Part shown: positions 46,274-57,300 of the stretch, in pieces
Position numbering within the stretch: position 1 is the first letter of the stretch
Layout: each line of letters begins with the position of its first letter
Source: Thalassobius sp. Cn5-15
GTDB taxonomy: Bacteria; Pseudomonadota; Alphaproteobacteria; Rhodobacterales; Rhodobacteraceae
Direction: 5' to 3'
Length of the DNA: 64,000 nt
Assembly (NCBI RefSeq): GCF_022347685.1
Contig: NZ_JAKRGF010000006.1
Span: 158,914-222,913, forward strand
The notes under the pieces: model-generated
What the model was told of the DNA's origin: nothing
Databases searched by the model: none
Seen by the model: the letters and a program-made list of their open reading frames with translations, nothing else
Program-made: the position numbers and the translations under genes

Positions 46274-46699
46274 ATGGCTAAGAAGCTCGTCGGCACCCTG
46301 AAACTGCAGGTGCCTGCTGGTCAAGCTAACCCGTCCCCGCCGGTAGGTCCGGCACTGGGTCAGCGCGGCATCAACATCATGGAATTCTGTAAAGCGTTCA
46401 ACGCAAAGACCCAGGAAATGGATCCTGGCGCGCCTTGCCCGACCGTGATCAGCTACTATCAGGACAAGTCCTTCACCATGGACATCAAGACGCCGCCTGC
46501 GTCTTACTACCTGAAAAAAGCTGCCAAGCTGAAATCCGGCGCCAACAACCCCGGTCGTGAGACCGTAGGTTCGGTAACCGTGGCTCAGGTGAAAGAAATC
46601 GCCGAAGCCAAGATGAAAGATCTGAACGCCAACGACATCGACGCGGCAATGCAGATCATCCTGGGCTCCGCCCGCTCCATGGGCATCGAGGTGAAGTAA
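46274..46699 (+). CDS. rplK: 50S ribosomal protein L11
   Basis: Protein of the GTPase-associated centre of the large subunit. It has 141 residues: an N-terminal domain with the proline-rich [20 protein letters not shown], and a C-terminal rRNA-binding domain (about 75-141) ending [22 protein letters not shown] lies before the ATG. rplA starts two bases after its stop codon, in the usual rplKA pairing. Confidence 0.98.
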   Translation: MAKKLVGTLKLQVPAGQANPSPPVGPALGQRGINIMEFCKAFNAKTQEMDPGAPCPTVISYYQDKSFTMDIKTPPASYYLKKAAKLKSGANNPGRETVGSVTVAQVKEIAEAKMKDLNANDIDAAMQIILGSARSMGIEVK

Positions 46700-46700
46700 G

Positions 46701-47399
46701 ATGGCAAAGCTGGGAAAACGTACCGCCGCTGCGCGTGAAGCCTTCGCTGGCAAATCCGACCTGACCGTTGAAGAAGCTGTTGCACTGGTTAAATCCAACG
46801 CAAACGCCAAATTCGACGAGACCGTTGAAATCGCCGTTAACCTGGGTGTTGACCCCCGTCACGCAGACCAGATGGTTCGTGGCGTTGTTGGCCTGCCCAA
46901 CGGCACCGGTAAATCCGTTCGCGTCGCTGTTTTCGCACGTGGTCCGAAAGCTGAAGAAGCTCAGGCCGCTGGCGCAGACATCGTTGGCGCCGAAGACCTG
47001 ATGGAAACCATTCAGGGCGGCACCATCGAATTTGATCGCTGCATTGCAACCCCGGACATGATGCCGGTTGTGGGTCGTCTGGGTAAAATCCTGGGCCCGC
47101 GCAACCTGATGCCGAACCCCAAGGTTGGCACCGTGACCATGGACGTGAAAGCGGCCGTGGAAGCAGCCAAAGGCGGCGAAGTACAGTTCAAGGTCGAGAA
47201 GGCCGGTGTTGTACATGCAGGCGTCGGCAAAGCATCCTTCGACGAAGCCAAGCTGGTGGAAAACATCCGTGCCTTCGTTGAAGCGGTTCAGAAAGCCAAA
47301 CCCGCAGGCGCCAAAGGCGCCTACATGAAGAAGATCGCAATCTCTTCGACCATGGGTCCGGGCGTTTCGCTGAACATCGACAGCGCGAACAGCAACTGA
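46701..47399 (+). CDS. rplA: 50S ribosomal protein L1
   Basis: L1-stalk protein that helps release deacylated tRNA and acts as a translational repressor of rplKA in many bacteria. It has 232 residues, a normal length. [40 protein letters not shown] and [12 protein letters not shown] are signature segments. It is followed by a terminator. In this organism rplKA and rplJL are separated by about 1.3 kb holding two other genes. Confidence 0.98.
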   Translation: MAKLGKRTAAAREAFAGKSDLTVEEAVALVKSNANAKFDETVEIAVNLGVDPRHADQMVRGVVGLPNGTGKSVRVAVFARGPKAEEAQAAGADIVGAEDLMETIQGGTIEFDRCIATPDMMPVVGRLGKILGPRNLMPNPKVGTVTMDVKAAVEAAKGGEVQFKVEKAGVVHAGVGKASFDEAKLVENIRAFVEAVQKAKPAGAKGAYMKKIAISSTMGPGVSLNIDSANSN

Positions 47400-47424
47400 T
47401 CTTTCTGATCGGACTGAAATTTAG

Positions 47425-47454
47425 GGGGCGTGCCTAACGGCGCGCCCTTTTTGT
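47425..47454 (+). terminator. Terminator after rplA
   Basis: GGGGCGTGCC and GGCGCGCCC pair around TAAC, followed by five T and TTG. Confidence 0.8.
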
Positions 47455-47581
47455 TTGTTGCATAGGGGAATGAGCGACTGTTACGTGATATTAGTTTTGA
47501 GAATTTGTTATTTTTTCGGTAAGCTTAACCGATTGTGAGGCAGAGTTCTGATACAACAGAACCGAGTGAGAGGTGTCGCAG

Positions 47582-47920
47582 GTGGATACAGTCGCGCTGC
47601 GTGAGCGAGCCAAAGGCCTGAAAAAATGGGATCGTGTCGCCCGGATTGAAGAGATCCGGTTGATGGCTATGGCTGCACTGCATGGGGTAAATGGGGTGAT
47701 TAGGCAGTTCGATGTGTGGCACAACTGCGCCGATCTGACAGCGGCAGATGTGCTGCCCCTGCATACCTGCGATATTTCCGGACGACCTGCGCCTGCTGAG
47801 CCAGAGAAGATGCTGGCCGTGAACTATGATGCCAGCTGGCGTGAGTCTGACCCCTATCTCAAGTTTCCATGGGCGGGTGCTGCCCGGCGTTTTAAAACCT
47901 TTCTCGGAGCTGTCACATGA
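47582..47920 (+). CDS. Protein of unknown function, coupled to tagD-like gene
   Basis: A 112-residue protein that I do not recognise. It starts MDTVALRERAKGLKKWDRVA if read from the GTG at 47582, which has AGAGG eight bases upstream; a GTG at 47573 is the alternative. It is soluble and has no signal peptide. Features include one conserved-looking His-Asn-Cys (FDVWHNCADL), a mid-protein Arg-Pro-Ala-Pro segment and an aromatic C-terminus (SDPYLKFPWAGAARRFKTFL). Its stop overlaps the start of the TagD-like gene in an ATGA, so the two products are probably used together. Confidence 0.75.
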   Translation: MDTVALRERAKGLKKWDRVARIEEIRLMAMAALHGVNGVIRQFDVWHNCADLTAADVLPLHTCDISGRPAPAEPEKMLAVNYDASWRESDPYLKFPWAGAARRFKTFLGAVT

Positions 47921-48372
47921 GCGATCAGCGGCAATTGCGCACTATCCTAACTTACGGCACTTTTGATTTGTTCCATTTCGGGCACGTGCGTCTGTTGCAG
48001 CGTCTGGCCAAGATGGGAGACCGGTTGATTGTCGCTTGTTCCACCGATGAATTTAATGCGGTCAAGGGCAAGAAAACCGTTGTTCCCTATGAGCATCGCG
48101 TCGAAGTGCTGGAGGCGTGCCGTTACGTTGATCAGGTGATCCCGGAATATGACTGGGCGCAGAAACGTGATGATGTGGTGAAATACAACGTTGATGTCTT
48201 TGCGATGGGCGATGACTGGGCTGGCAAGTTTGATGAGCTGGCGGATCTGTGTGATGTGGTCTATCTGCCGCGCACCGAAGACATCTCTACCACTGACCTG
48301 AAACGCGCGGTGATCCGCACCCAAAACGCGCGCGCATTGGGGTTGCCAGACACCTTCAGCTTCGCCGACTGA
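47917..48372 (+). CDS. Glycerol-3-phosphate cytidylyltransferase (TagD-like)
   Basis: Nucleotidyltransferase that would join CTP and glycerol 3-phosphate to CDP-glycerol. The 151 residues keep the family motifs: LTYGTFDLFHFGHVRLLQRL with His-x-Gly-His, HRVEVLEACRYVDQVIPEYD, FAMGDDWAGKFDELADLCDV and the C-terminal RTEDISTT (usually RTEGISTT). In Gram-positive bacteria CDP-glycerol feeds teichoic acid synthesis; in Gram-negatives it can feed a capsule or lipopolysaccharide substituent. No glycan genes are adjacent. Related ethanolamine-phosphate or other sugar-alcohol substrates are possible. Confidence 0.9.
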   Translation: MSDQRQLRTILTYGTFDLFHFGHVRLLQRLAKMGDRLIVACSTDEFNAVKGKKTVVPYEHRVEVLEACRYVDQVIPEYDWAQKRDDVVKYNVDVFAMGDDWAGKFDELADLCDVVYLPRTEDISTTDLKRAVIRTQNARALGLPDTFSFAD

Positions 48373-48401
48373 CCTGCCGCTTGCGCGCCGTTGCCGCTGG
48401 T

Positions 48402-48430
48402 TTGACACGCTGTCGCGACGCGTCTGCTTT
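48402..48430 (+). promoter_or_regulatory. Possible promoter of rplJ-rplL
   Basis: TTGACA at 48402-48407 and TGCTTT at 48425-48430 with a 17-base spacer lie about 270 bases before rplJ and 30 bases after the tagD stop. The -10 is weak, so this is tentative. Confidence 0.35.
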
Positions 48431-48454
48431 AGCCCCTTGCGCCGCAGGGGCTTT
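48431..48454 (+). terminator. Hairpin after tagD, possible terminator or leader hairpin
   Basis: AGCCCCT (48431-48437) and AGGGGCT (48446-48452) pair around TGCGCCGC, followed by only TT. It is either a weak terminator of the tagD pair or the first hairpin of the rplJ leader. Confidence 0.45.
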
Positions 48455-48698
48455 GCCACTAAACCGCACTCACGCTGATAGCGCGCGATTCGTCGTGCGC
48501 CTCGTGCGTTTCGTCCAAGACGGTGGGTGACCTCAATACTGAGGTCTTAATTTCCCTCCTGAGACGGGAAAACGACAAAGATTAGCCGAAGGCTTTCCTT
48601 CGGGTGATGTTGGCGCAGCCCCGTAAAAAGGACCTGAGTGTCGGACTTTGTTCGGCAGAAAAGAGCCGGGGGGTAACCCCCAAATTTGGAGTGAAACT
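48455..48698 (+). promoter_or_regulatory. rplJ leader region
   Basis: No gene is apparent in these 244 bases. The region has several pairing segments, including TCCCTCCTGAGACGGGA-like sequence near 48552 and CCGAAGG...CCTTCGG (48589-48605). A long structured leader before rplJ is the known target of L10-L12 autoregulation in many bacteria. The position fits, but I cannot confirm the kink-turn motif by eye. Confidence 0.45.
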
Positions 48699-49217
48699 GT
48701 GGATAGAGCACAAAAAGAGAAGTTGGTCGAAGAGCTCGGCCAGATCTTTGACAGCTCTGGCGTTGTGGTCGTAGCCCACTACGCAGGTCTCACGGTTGCT
48801 GAGATGCAGGACTTGCGCGCACGCGCACGTGAGGCAGATGCCTCGGTCCGCGTTGCCAAGAACAGGCTCGCCAAGATCGCCCTTGAGGGTAAGCCCTGTG
48901 AAAGCATGGGTGAATACCTGACGGGTATGACCGTTCTGACCTACTCGGAAGATCCGGTAGCAGCCGCTAAGGTTGCCGCTGGGTTCGCCAAGGACAACTC
49001 GAAATTCGAGATCCTCGGCGGCGCCATGGGTGAGAACGCTCTTGACGTTGCTGGCGTTGAAGCCGTGTCCAAAATGCCGTCCCGCGAGGAGCTTATTGCT
49101 ACCATCGCAGGCATGCTGGGCGCACCTGCTTCGAACATCGCTGGCGCGATTGGCGCACCTGCCTCGGATATCGCGGGCATTCTGTCTACCATCGAAGACA
49201 AGGCAGAAGCCGCGTAA
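48699..49217 (+). CDS. rplJ: 50S ribosomal protein L10
   Basis: Base of the ribosomal stalk, binding 23S rRNA and L7/L12 dimers. The 172 residues start at a GTG at 48699 with GGAG upstream: [17 protein letters not shown], the usual alphaproteobacterial N-terminus. An upstream in-frame start at 48648 adds a segment with no family likeness. [20 protein letters not shown] and [12 protein letters not shown] are signature segments. The Ala-rich C-terminal helix binds L7/L12. It starts the rplJ-rplL pair. Confidence 0.96.
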   Translation: MDRAQKEKLVEELGQIFDSSGVVVVAHYAGLTVAEMQDLRARAREADASVRVAKNRLAKIALEGKPCESMGEYLTGMTVLTYSEDPVAAAKVAAGFAKDNSKFEILGGAMGENALDVAGVEAVSKMPSREELIATIAGMLGAPASNIAGAIGAPASDIAGILSTIEDKAEAA

Positions 49218-49286
49218 GCAACCTAATGATCTGCGTGGGGCAAAGCTCGCACGTTGGAACACACTTAAACATACGGAAACAGTACA

Positions 49287-49661
49287 ATGGCTGATCTGAA
49301 AGCACTTGCAGAAAGCATCGTGGGTCTGACCCTGCTGGAAGCACAAGAACTGAAAACCATCCTGAAGGATGAGTACGGCATCGAGCCCGCAGCTGGCGGC
49401 GCAGTTGTCATGGCTGGCCCCGCAGAAGGCGGCGCAGCAGCAGAAGAAAAAACCGAATTTGACGTGATCCTGAAGTCCGCTGGCGACAAAAAGATCAACG
49501 TCATCAAAGAAGTCCGCGGCATCACCGGCCTGGGCCTCAAAGAAGCAAAAGAGCTGGTTGAAGCCGGCGGCAAAGCCGTCAAAGAAGGCGTAGACAAAGC
49601 TGAAGCAGAAGACATCAAAGCCAAGCTGGAAGCAGCTGGTGCTGAGATCGAACTGAAGTAA
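49287..49661 (+). CDS. rplL: 50S ribosomal protein L7/L12
   Basis: Multicopy stalk protein that recruits translational GTPases. The 124 residues have an N-terminal dimerisation domain (about 1-33), an Ala/Gly-rich hinge (about 37-54) and a C-terminal domain with [20 protein letters not shown] and [20 protein letters not shown]. The gene lies 69 bases after rplJ and is followed by a terminator, so rpoBC probably depends partly on readthrough or its own promoter. Confidence 0.98.
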   Translation: MADLKALAESIVGLTLLEAQELKTILKDEYGIEPAAGGAVVMAGPAEGGAAAEEKTEFDVILKSAGDKKINVIKEVRGITGLGLKEAKELVEAGGKAVKEGVDKAEAEDIKAKLEAAGAEIELK

Positions 49662-49683
49662 TTCGGGTCTGACCCAATTGCTG

Positions 49684-49714
49684 ACAGGCGTCCCTCTGGG
49701 GCGCCTGTTTTTGT
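49684..49714 (+). terminator. Terminator or attenuator after rplL
   Basis: ACAGGCG (49684-49690) and CGCCTGT (49702-49708) pair, with extra CC/GG pairs inside the loop, followed by TTTTTG. In many bacteria a leaky terminator sits here to lower rpoBC expression relative to rplJL. Confidence 0.8.
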
Positions 49715-50146
49715 TTGGGGATCAGACGTTTTTTGAGTAACGTGGGTCAGAGCATTTTATTTATATGATATTTGTCAAGTCCAATGGGGTTGTCAGTGTG
49801 GGCAATTTTGACTATCCGGAAGCTTCATGCGGTTTCGAGCGATTCGAGGCCGCTTTTTGTCCTATGTGGATTTGGTAGATAAGGCGGCAGGGTATCTAGG
49901 CTCAAAACACATACATTTCACAGCAAAATAGGACGGAAACACATCTGACACAGATGAAGCCCCGGCTTGGCAAGCCTCTTCTGGCCGCGACTGCGCGCTG
50001 CAAGAGGTTTCCCAAGGCAGGATTTCGGATCGAGAGACCCCGGTGGGACGGCGGTCGAGAATGGATCTGGTCCACGCCGTCACTGACGCGATTTACCGGG
50101 GCCCGACGGTAGATTGTGGACGAGATTTCGAAAGGTGACATAGACC
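49715..50146 (+). promoter_or_regulatory. rpoB leader region with a second terminator-like hairpin
   Basis: No coding sequence is apparent in this 432-base gap. An AT-rich section (49730-49790) is followed by a 10-base stem at 49829-49853 (GCGGTTTCGA with TCGAGGCCGC, two G-U pairs) and TTTTTG. The remaining 290 bases are GC-rich with several potential stems. I could not find a clear -35/-10 pair. Long leaders before rpoB are common and can be targets for feedback control. Confidence 0.5.
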
Positions 50147-53100
50147 ATGGCTCAAAGCTTTCTTGGCCAGAAACGTCTTCGTAAATATTACGGCAAAATC
50201 CGCGAAGTGCTGGAGATGCCGAACCTGATCGAGGTTCAAAAATCCTCATATGATCTTTTCCTACGCTCCGGTGATGCCGACCTGCCGACTGACGGCGAAG
50301 GCATCATGGGCGTGTTCCAGTCGGTTTTCCCGATCAAGGACTTTAACGAAACCTCCATTCTGGAATTCGTGAAGTACGAACTGGAAACCCCGAAATACGA
50401 TGTCGAAGAGTGCATGCAGCGCGACATGACCTACAGCGCTCCGCTCAAGGTAACCCTGCGCCTGATCGTGTTTGATATCGATGAAGATACCGGCGCGAAG
50501 TCGGTGAAGGACATCAAAGAACAGGATGTCTTCATGGGCGATATGCCTTTGATGACGCCGAACGGCACATTCATCGTGAACGGCACCGAGCGCGTGATCG
50601 TTTCGCAGATGCACCGTTCGCCGGGCGTGTTCTTTGATCACGACAAAGGCAAGACGCACAGCTCGGGCAAGCTGCTCTTCGCCTGCCGCATCATTCCCTA
50701 CCGCGGCTCGTGGCTGGACTTTGAATTTGACGCCAAGGATATCGTGTTTGCGCGGATCGACCGTCGTCGTAAGCTGCCTGTGACCACCCTGCTATATGCG
50801 CTGGGTCTGGACCAGGAAGGCATCATGGATGCCTATTACGACACTGTTGATTTCAAACTGGAAAAAGGTCAGAAGGGCTGGGTCACCAAGTTCTTCCCCG
50901 AGCGTGTGCGCGGCACCCGCCCGACCTATGATCTGGTTGACGCAGCGACCGGCGAAGTTATCGCCGAAGCAGGCAAGAAAGTGACCCCGCGCGCGGTCAA
51001 GAAGATCATCGATGAAGGTAAGATCACCGAACTGCTGGTGCCCTTCAACCACATCGTTGGTAAATTTGTCGCCAAGGACATCATCAACGAAGAAACCGGC
51101 GCGATCTACGTCGAAGCCGGTGATGAACTGACCCTGGACTACGACAAAGACGGTGAAGTGACCGGTGGCTCCCTGCAGGAACTGCTGGACGCGGGCATCA
51201 CCGACATTCCGGTTCTGGACATCGACAACGTCAACGTTGGTCCCTACATGCGCAACACTGTGGCGCAGGACAAAAACATGTCCCGCGACACCGCGTTGAT
51301 GGACATCTACCGCGTTATGCGTCCGGGTGAGCCGCCGACCGTTGAGGCCGCGTCGAACCTGTTCGATACCCTGTTCTTCGACAGCGAGCGTTACGACCTG
51401 TCGGCCGTTGGTCGCGTGAAGATGAACATGCGTCTGGCTTTGGATGCCGAAGACACCCAGCGCACCCTGCGCAAAGAAGACATCGTCTCCTGCATCAAAG
51501 CGCTGGTTGACCTGCGCGATGGCCGTGGCGACATCGACGATATCGACCACCTCGGTAACCGTCGTGTGCGCTCGGTCGGCGAACTGATGGAAAACCAGTA
51601 CCGCGTTGGTCTGCTGCGTATGGAACGCGCAATCAAAGAGCGTATGTCCTCGGTCGAGATCGACACTGTGATGCCGCAGGATCTGATCAACGCCAAACCG
51701 GCAGCAGCAGCTGTACGTGAATTCTTCGGCTCCTCGCAGCTGTCGCAGTTCATGGACCAAACCAACCCGCTGTCCGAAGTGACCCACAAACGCCGTCTCT
51801 CGGCGCTTGGCCCGGGCGGTCTGACCCGCGAACGTGCCGGCTTTGAGGTGCGCGACGTTCACGCAACGCACTACGGTCGTATGTGTCCAATTGAAACGCC
51901 GGAAGGTCCAAACATTGGTCTGATCAACTCGCTGGCGACTTTCGCACGTGTGAACAAATACGGTTTCATTGAAACCCCGTACCGCGTCGTGAACGAAGGC
52001 ATCGTGACCGATGAGGTTCACTACATGTCCGCGACCGAGGAAATGCGCCACACCGTTGCGCAGGCGAACGCCTCGCTCGACGCAGACGGCCGTTTCCAGA
52101 ATGAACTGGTTTCGACCCGTCAGGCGGGTGACTACACGCTCGCACCGCGCGACAACGTGGATCTGATCGACGTGAGCCCGAAACAGTTGGTTTCGGTCGC
52201 GGCATCGCTGATCCCCTTCCTTGAAAACGACGACGCGAACCGCGCACTGATGGGTTCGAACATGCAACGTCAGGCGGTTCCGCTGCTGCGCGCTGAGGCG
52301 CCGCTGGTTGGTACCGGTATTGAGGAAGTTGTGGCCCGTGACTCTGGCGCTGCGATCATGGCGAAACGTGCCGGTATCATCGATCAGGTCGATGCCCAGC
52401 GTATCGTTATCCGCGCAACCGAGGATCTGGAGCTGGGCGACGCAGGCGTAGACATCTACCGCATGCGCAAATTCCAGCGTTCGAACCAGAACACCTGCAT
52501 CAACCAGCGTCCGCTGGTGAAAGTAGGTCAGCGTGTCACCAAAGGCGAAGTTGTGGCAGACGGCCCGTCCACCGATATCGGTGAGCTGGCGCTGGGTAAA
52601 AACGTGATCGTCGCGTTCATGCCTTGGAACGGCTACAACTACGAAGACTCGATCCTGATTTCCGAACGTATCGCGCGTGACGACGTCTTTACCTCGATCC
52701 ACATCGAGGAATTCGAAGTTGCCGCCCGTGACACCAAACTGGGTCCGGAAGAGATCACCCGCGACATCCCCAACGTCGGTGAAGAAGCGCTGCGCAACCT
52801 CGACGAGGCTGGCATCGTTTACATTGGTGCGGACGTTGAACCGGGCGATATTCTGGTCGGTAAGATCACCCCCAAAGGTGAATCGCCGATGACTCCGGAA
52901 GAGAAACTGCTGCGCGCCATCTTTGGTGAAAAAGCATCCGACGTGCGCGACACTTCGCTGCGCGTGAAACCGGGTGACTTTGGTACCGTTGTTGAAGTGC
53001 GTGTGTTCAACCGTCACGGCGTAGAGAAGGACGAACGTGCCCTTCAGATCGAGCGTGAAGAGGTTGAGCGTCTGGCCCGTGACCGCGACGACGAGCTGGC

Positions 53101-54286
53101 GATCCTGGATCGCAACATCTACGCCCGTCTGCGCGATATGCTGATCGGCAAGGTTGCCGTGAAGGGTCCGAAAGGCGTCAAAGCATCCTCCGTCATCTCC
53201 GAAGACACGCTGGAAATGCTGACCCGTGGTCAGTGGTGGCAGCTGGCCCTCGAAGAAGAGGGTGACGCGCAGATCGTTGAGGCCCTGCACGAACAGTACG
53301 AAGCCCAGAAACGTGCGCTGGACGCCCGTTTTGAGGACAAGGTCGAGAAGGTCCGTCGTGGTGACGACCTGCCGCCGGGTGTGATGAAGATGGTCAAAGT
53401 CTTCATCGCGGTGAAGCGTAAGCTGCAGCCGGGCGATAAGATGGCGGGTCGCCACGGGAACAAAGGTGTGATTTCGCGCGTTGTTCCGATGGAAGACATG
53501 CCCTTCCTCGCCGACGGTACGCCGGTTGATTTCTGTCTGAACCCGCTGGGTGTGCCTTCGCGTATGAACGTTGGTCAGATCCTTGAAACCCACATGGGTT
53601 GGGCCGCACGCGGTCTGGGTCTGAAAATCGACGACGCTCTGCAGGACTACCGCCGCACTGGCGATCTGACCCCCGTACGCGAAGCGATGCAGCACGCCTA
53701 TGGCGACAACGTCTATCAGGAAGGCCTGGCCGACCTGGACGAAACCGATCTGCTGGAAGCAGCCGGTAACGTGACCCGCGGTGTGCCGATCGCCACCCCG
53801 GTCTTCGACGGCGCCAAGGAACTGGACGTGAACGACGCGCTGCTGCGTGCTGGCTTCTCGGAATCGGGTCAGTCGATCCTGTTCGACGGTCGCACCGGTG
53901 AACAGTTCGCCCGTCCGGTGACTGTAGGTGTGAAATACCTGCTGAAACTGCACCACCTTGTGGATGACAAAATCCACGCACGTTCGACTGGTCCGTACTC
54001 GCTTGTTACGCAGCAGCCGCTGGGTGGTAAGGCGCAGTTCGGTGGTCAGCGTTTCGGTGAGATGGAAGTTTGGGCGCTGGAAGCGTACGGCGCGGCTTAC
54101 ACCCTGCAGGAAATGCTGACTGTGAAGTCGGATGACGTGGCAGGCCGGACCAAGGTCTACGAAAGCATCGTCAAGGGCGAGGATAACTTTGAGGCGGGCA
54201 TCCCGGAATCGTTCAACGTTCTGGTGAAAGAAGTCCGTGGCCTCGGCCTGAATATGGAACTCCTGGATGCGGAGGAAGAGGAGTAA
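50147..54286 (+). CDS. rpoB: DNA-directed RNA polymerase subunit beta
   Basis: Catalytic-core subunit of RNA polymerase. The 1379 residues match the alphaproteobacterial length. The rifampicin-pocket region is conserved and looks wild type: [20 protein letters not shown] followed by [20 protein letters not shown]. Other signature segments are [20 protein letters not shown], the active-site [18 protein letters not shown] and [19 protein letters not shown]. rpoC follows after 55 bases. The start has GGTGA about eight bases upstream. Confidence 0.99.
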   Translation: MAQSFLGQKRLRKYYGKIREVLEMPNLIEVQKSSYDLFLRSGDADLPTDGEGIMGVFQSVFPIKDFNETSILEFVKYELETPKYDVEECMQRDMTYSAPLKVTLRLIVFDIDEDTGAKSVKDIKEQDVFMGDMPLMTPNGTFIVNGTERVIVSQMHRSPGVFFDHDKGKTHSSGKLLFACRIIPYRGSWLDFEFDAKDIVFARIDRRRKLPVTTLLYALGLDQEGIMDAYYDTVDFKLEKGQKGWVTKFFPERVRGTRPTYDLVDAATGEVIAEAGKKVTPRAVKKIIDEGKITELLVPFNHIVGKFVAKDIINEETGAIYVEAGDELTLDYDKDGEVTGGSLQELLDAGITDIPVLDIDNVNVGPYMRNTVAQDKNMSRDTALMDIYRVMRPGEPPTVEAASNLFDTLFFDSERYDLSAVGRVKMNMRLALDAEDTQRTLRKEDIVSCIKALVDLRDGRGDIDDIDHLGNRRVRSVGELMENQYRVGLLRMERAIKERMSSVEIDTVMPQDLINAKPAAAAVREFFGSSQLSQFMDQTNPLSEVTHKRRLSALGPGGLTRERAGFEVRDVHATHYGRMCPIETPEGPNIGLINSLATFARVNKYGFIETPYRVVNEGIVTDEVHYMSATEEMRHTVAQANASLDADGRFQNELVSTRQAGDYTLAPRDNVDLIDVSPKQLVSVAASLIPFLENDDANRALMGSNMQRQAVPLLRAEAPLVGTGIEEVVARDSGAAIMAKRAGIIDQVDAQRIVIRATEDLELGDAGVDIYRMRKFQRSNQNTCINQRPLVKVGQRVTKGEVVADGPSTDIGELALGKNVIVAFMPWNGYNYEDSILISERIARDDVFTSIHIEEFEVAARDTKLGPEEITRDIPNVGEEALRNLDEAGIVYIGADVEPGDILVGKITPKGESPMTPEEKLLRAIFGEKASDVRDTSLRVKPGDFGTVVEVRVFNRHGVEKDERALQIEREEVERLARDRDDELAILDRNIYARLRDMLIGKVAVKGPKGVKASSVISEDTLEMLTRGQWWQLALEEEGDAQIVEALHEQYEAQKRALDARFEDKVEKVRRGDDLPPGVMKMVKVFIAVKRKLQPGDKMAGRHGNKGVISRVVPMEDMPFLADGTPVDFCLNPLGVPSRMNVGQILETHMGWAARGLGLKIDDALQDYRRTGDLTPVREAMQHAYGDNVYQEGLADLDETDLLEAAGNVTRGVPIATPVFDGAKELDVNDALLRAGFSESGQSILFDGRTGEQFARPVTVGVKYLLKLHHLVDDKIHARSTGPYSLVTQQPLGGKAQFGGQRFGEMEVWALEAYGAAYTLQEMLTVKSDDVAGRTKVYESIVKGEDNFEAGIPESFNVLVKEVRGLGLNMELLDAEEEE

Positions 54287-54341
54287 GGGCCGCGCGCCCT
54301 TCTCCCCCATCCCCCCCTTCCGCAAGATTTGAGGTATCAAA

Positions 54342-57300
54342 ATGAACCAGGAACTGACGAACAACCCGTTCAACCCGCTGACCCCGTCCAAGGTCTTTGA
54401 CGAGATCCGCGTTTCGCTGGCTTCGCCCGAACGTATCCTGTCGTGGTCCTACGGTGAGATCAAAAAACCCGAAACCATCAACTACCGGACCTTCAAGCCT
54501 GAGCGCGACGGTCTGTTCTGCGCGCGTATCTTTGGCCCGATCAAAGACTACGAATGCCTGTGCGGCAAATATAAGCGCATGAAGTATCGCGGCGTTGTCT
54601 GCGAAAAATGTGGTGTTGAAGTTACCCTCCAGAAAGTGCGCCGCGAGCGTATGGGCCACATCGAACTGGCCGCGCCTGTTGCACATATCTGGTTCCTGAA
54701 ATCGCTGCCGTCCCGCATCGGTCTGATGCTGGATATGACGCTGCGTGATCTGGAACGTGTTCTGTACTTTGAAAACTACGTCGTCATCGAACCGGGTCTG
54801 ACTGACCTGCAATACGGTCAGATGATGTCCGAAGAAGAGTACATGGATGCGCAGGACGCATACGGTATGGACGCCTTCACCGCCAACATCGGTGCTGAAG
54901 CCATCCGCGAGATGCTGTCCGCGATTGATCTGGAATCTGAAGCCGAAACGCTGCGCGCCGAACTGGCCGAAGCGACCGGTGAACTGAAGCCCAAGAAGAT
55001 CATCAAGCGTCTGAAGGTTGTCGAAGCATTCCTCGAGTCGGGCAACCGTCCTGAGTGGATGATCATGACAGTTGTACCAGTGATTCCGCCGGAATTGCGT
55101 CCGCTTGTTCCGCTGGATGGCGGCCGTTTTGCGACCTCCGACCTCAACGACCTTTATCGTCGTGTGATCAACCGGAACAACCGTCTGAAACGTCTGATCG
55201 AACTGCGTGCGCCGGACATCATCGTGCGTAACGAAAAGCGTATGCTGCAGGAATCTGTAGACGCGCTGTTCGACAACGGCCGTCGTGGTCGTGTCATTAC
55301 CGGTGCCAACAAGCGTCCGCTGAAATCGCTCAGCGACATGCTGAAAGGTAAGCAGGGTCGCTTCCGTCAGAACCTTTTGGGTAAGCGCGTCGACTTCTCC
55401 GGCCGTTCGGTGATTGTGACCGGTCCTGAACTGAAGCTGCACCAGTGTGGTCTGCCCAAGAAGATGGCGCTGGAACTGTTCAAGCCCTTCATCTATTCGC
55501 GCCTTGAGGCGCGTGGTTTGTCCTCGACCGTGAAACAGGCTAAAAAGCTGGTGGAGAAAGAGCGTCCTGAGGTGTGGGATATCCTCGATGAGGTGATCCG
55601 CGAACACCCCGTGCTGCTGAACCGCGCCCCGACGCTTCACCGTCTTGGCATTCAGGCGTTTGAACCCACGCTGATCGAAGGTAAAGCGATCCAGCTGCAC
55701 CCGCTTGTGTGTTCGGCGTTTAACGCGGACTTTGACGGTGACCAGATGGCGGTTCACGTACCGCTGTCGCTGGAAGCGCAGCTGGAAGCGCGCGTCCTGA
55801 TGATGTCCACCAACAACGTTCTGTCGCCTGCAAACGGCGCCCCGATCATCGTTCCTTCGCAGGATATGATTTTGGGTCTCTACTACCTCACCATCGCGCG
55901 TGATGGCATGAAGGGCGAAGGCATGGTCTTCTCCTCGATTGATGAGGTGCAGTATGCGCTGGACGCCGGTGAAGTTCACTTGCACACCAAGATCAAGGCC
56001 CGTGTGCCTCAGATCGACGAAAACGGCATGGAAGTGCAACAGATCTTTGAAACCACTCCGGGTCGTGTGCGTCTGGGTGCTCTGCTGCCGCAGAATGCCA
56101 AAGCACCGTTCGAACTGGTGAACCGTCTGCTGCGTAAGAAAGAAGTGCAGCAGGTCATCGACACCGTCTACCGTTACTGCGGTCAGAAAGAGTCGGTCAT
56201 CTTCTGTGACCAGATCATGTCGATCGGCTTCAAAGAAGCGTTCAAGGCTGGTATTTCGTTCGGTAAGGACGACATGGTTATCCCTGAAAACAAGTGGACC
56301 ATCGTTGATGAGACACGCGATCAGGTAAAAGACTTTGAACAGCAGTACATGGACGGTCTGATCACGCAGGGCGAAAAGTACAACAAAGTTGTCGATAGCT
56401 GGTCGAAGTGTAACGACAAGCTGACCGAAGCGATGATGTCGACCATCTCCGCCACTCGTCACGATGACGCGGGTGCTGAAATGGAACCGAACTCGGTTTA
56501 CATGATGGCACACTCCGGTGCGCGTGGCTCGGTGACGCAGATGCGTCAGCTGGGTGGGATGCGCGGCCTGATGGCCAAGCCGAACGGCGACATTATTGAA
56601 ACGCCTGTTATCTCGAACTTTAAAGAAGGCCTGACCGTTCTTGAGTACTTCAACTCGACTCACGGTGCTCGTAAGGGTCTGTCTGATACCGCGCTTAAGA
56701 CGGCAAACTCGGGTTATCTGACCCGTCGTCTGGTTGACGTGGCACAGGACTGTATCGTTCGTGACAAAGACTGTGGCACTGAAAACGCCATCACTGTTGA
56801 ACCGGCAGTGAATGACGGTGAAGTTGTCTCTTCCATCGGCGAGCGTATGCTGGGCCGGATCGTCGCTGAAGACGTGATGAAGCCGGGCACCGACGAAGTG
56901 ATTGCAGCCCGTGGTGTTCTGGTCGACGAACGTATGGCAGACGCCATCGAAGAGGCCGGTGTGCAGACTGCTCAGATCCGTAGCCCGCTGACCTGTGAAA
57001 GCGACGACGGTGTCTGTGCCACCTGCTACGGTCGTGACCTTGCGCGTGGTACATCTGTGAACGTGGGCGAGGCCGTCGGCATCATCGCGGCACAGTCGAT
57101 CGGTGAACCTGGTACACAGCTGACGATGCGGACCTTCCACATCGGCGGCGTGGCACAGGGTGGTCAGCAGTCCTTCCTGGAGGCAAGCCAAGAAGGCGAG
57201 ATCGAGTTTGAGAACCCGCAGATCCTGACCAACGTCAACGGCGAAGTTCTGGTCATCGGCCGGAACATGAAGCTGAAGATCATGGACAACGGTGAAGAGC

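Noticed and set aside
50792..54391. A 1199-residue open frame antisense to rpoB
   Set aside because: Same effect as for rpoC; low-complexity composition and no recognisable domain.
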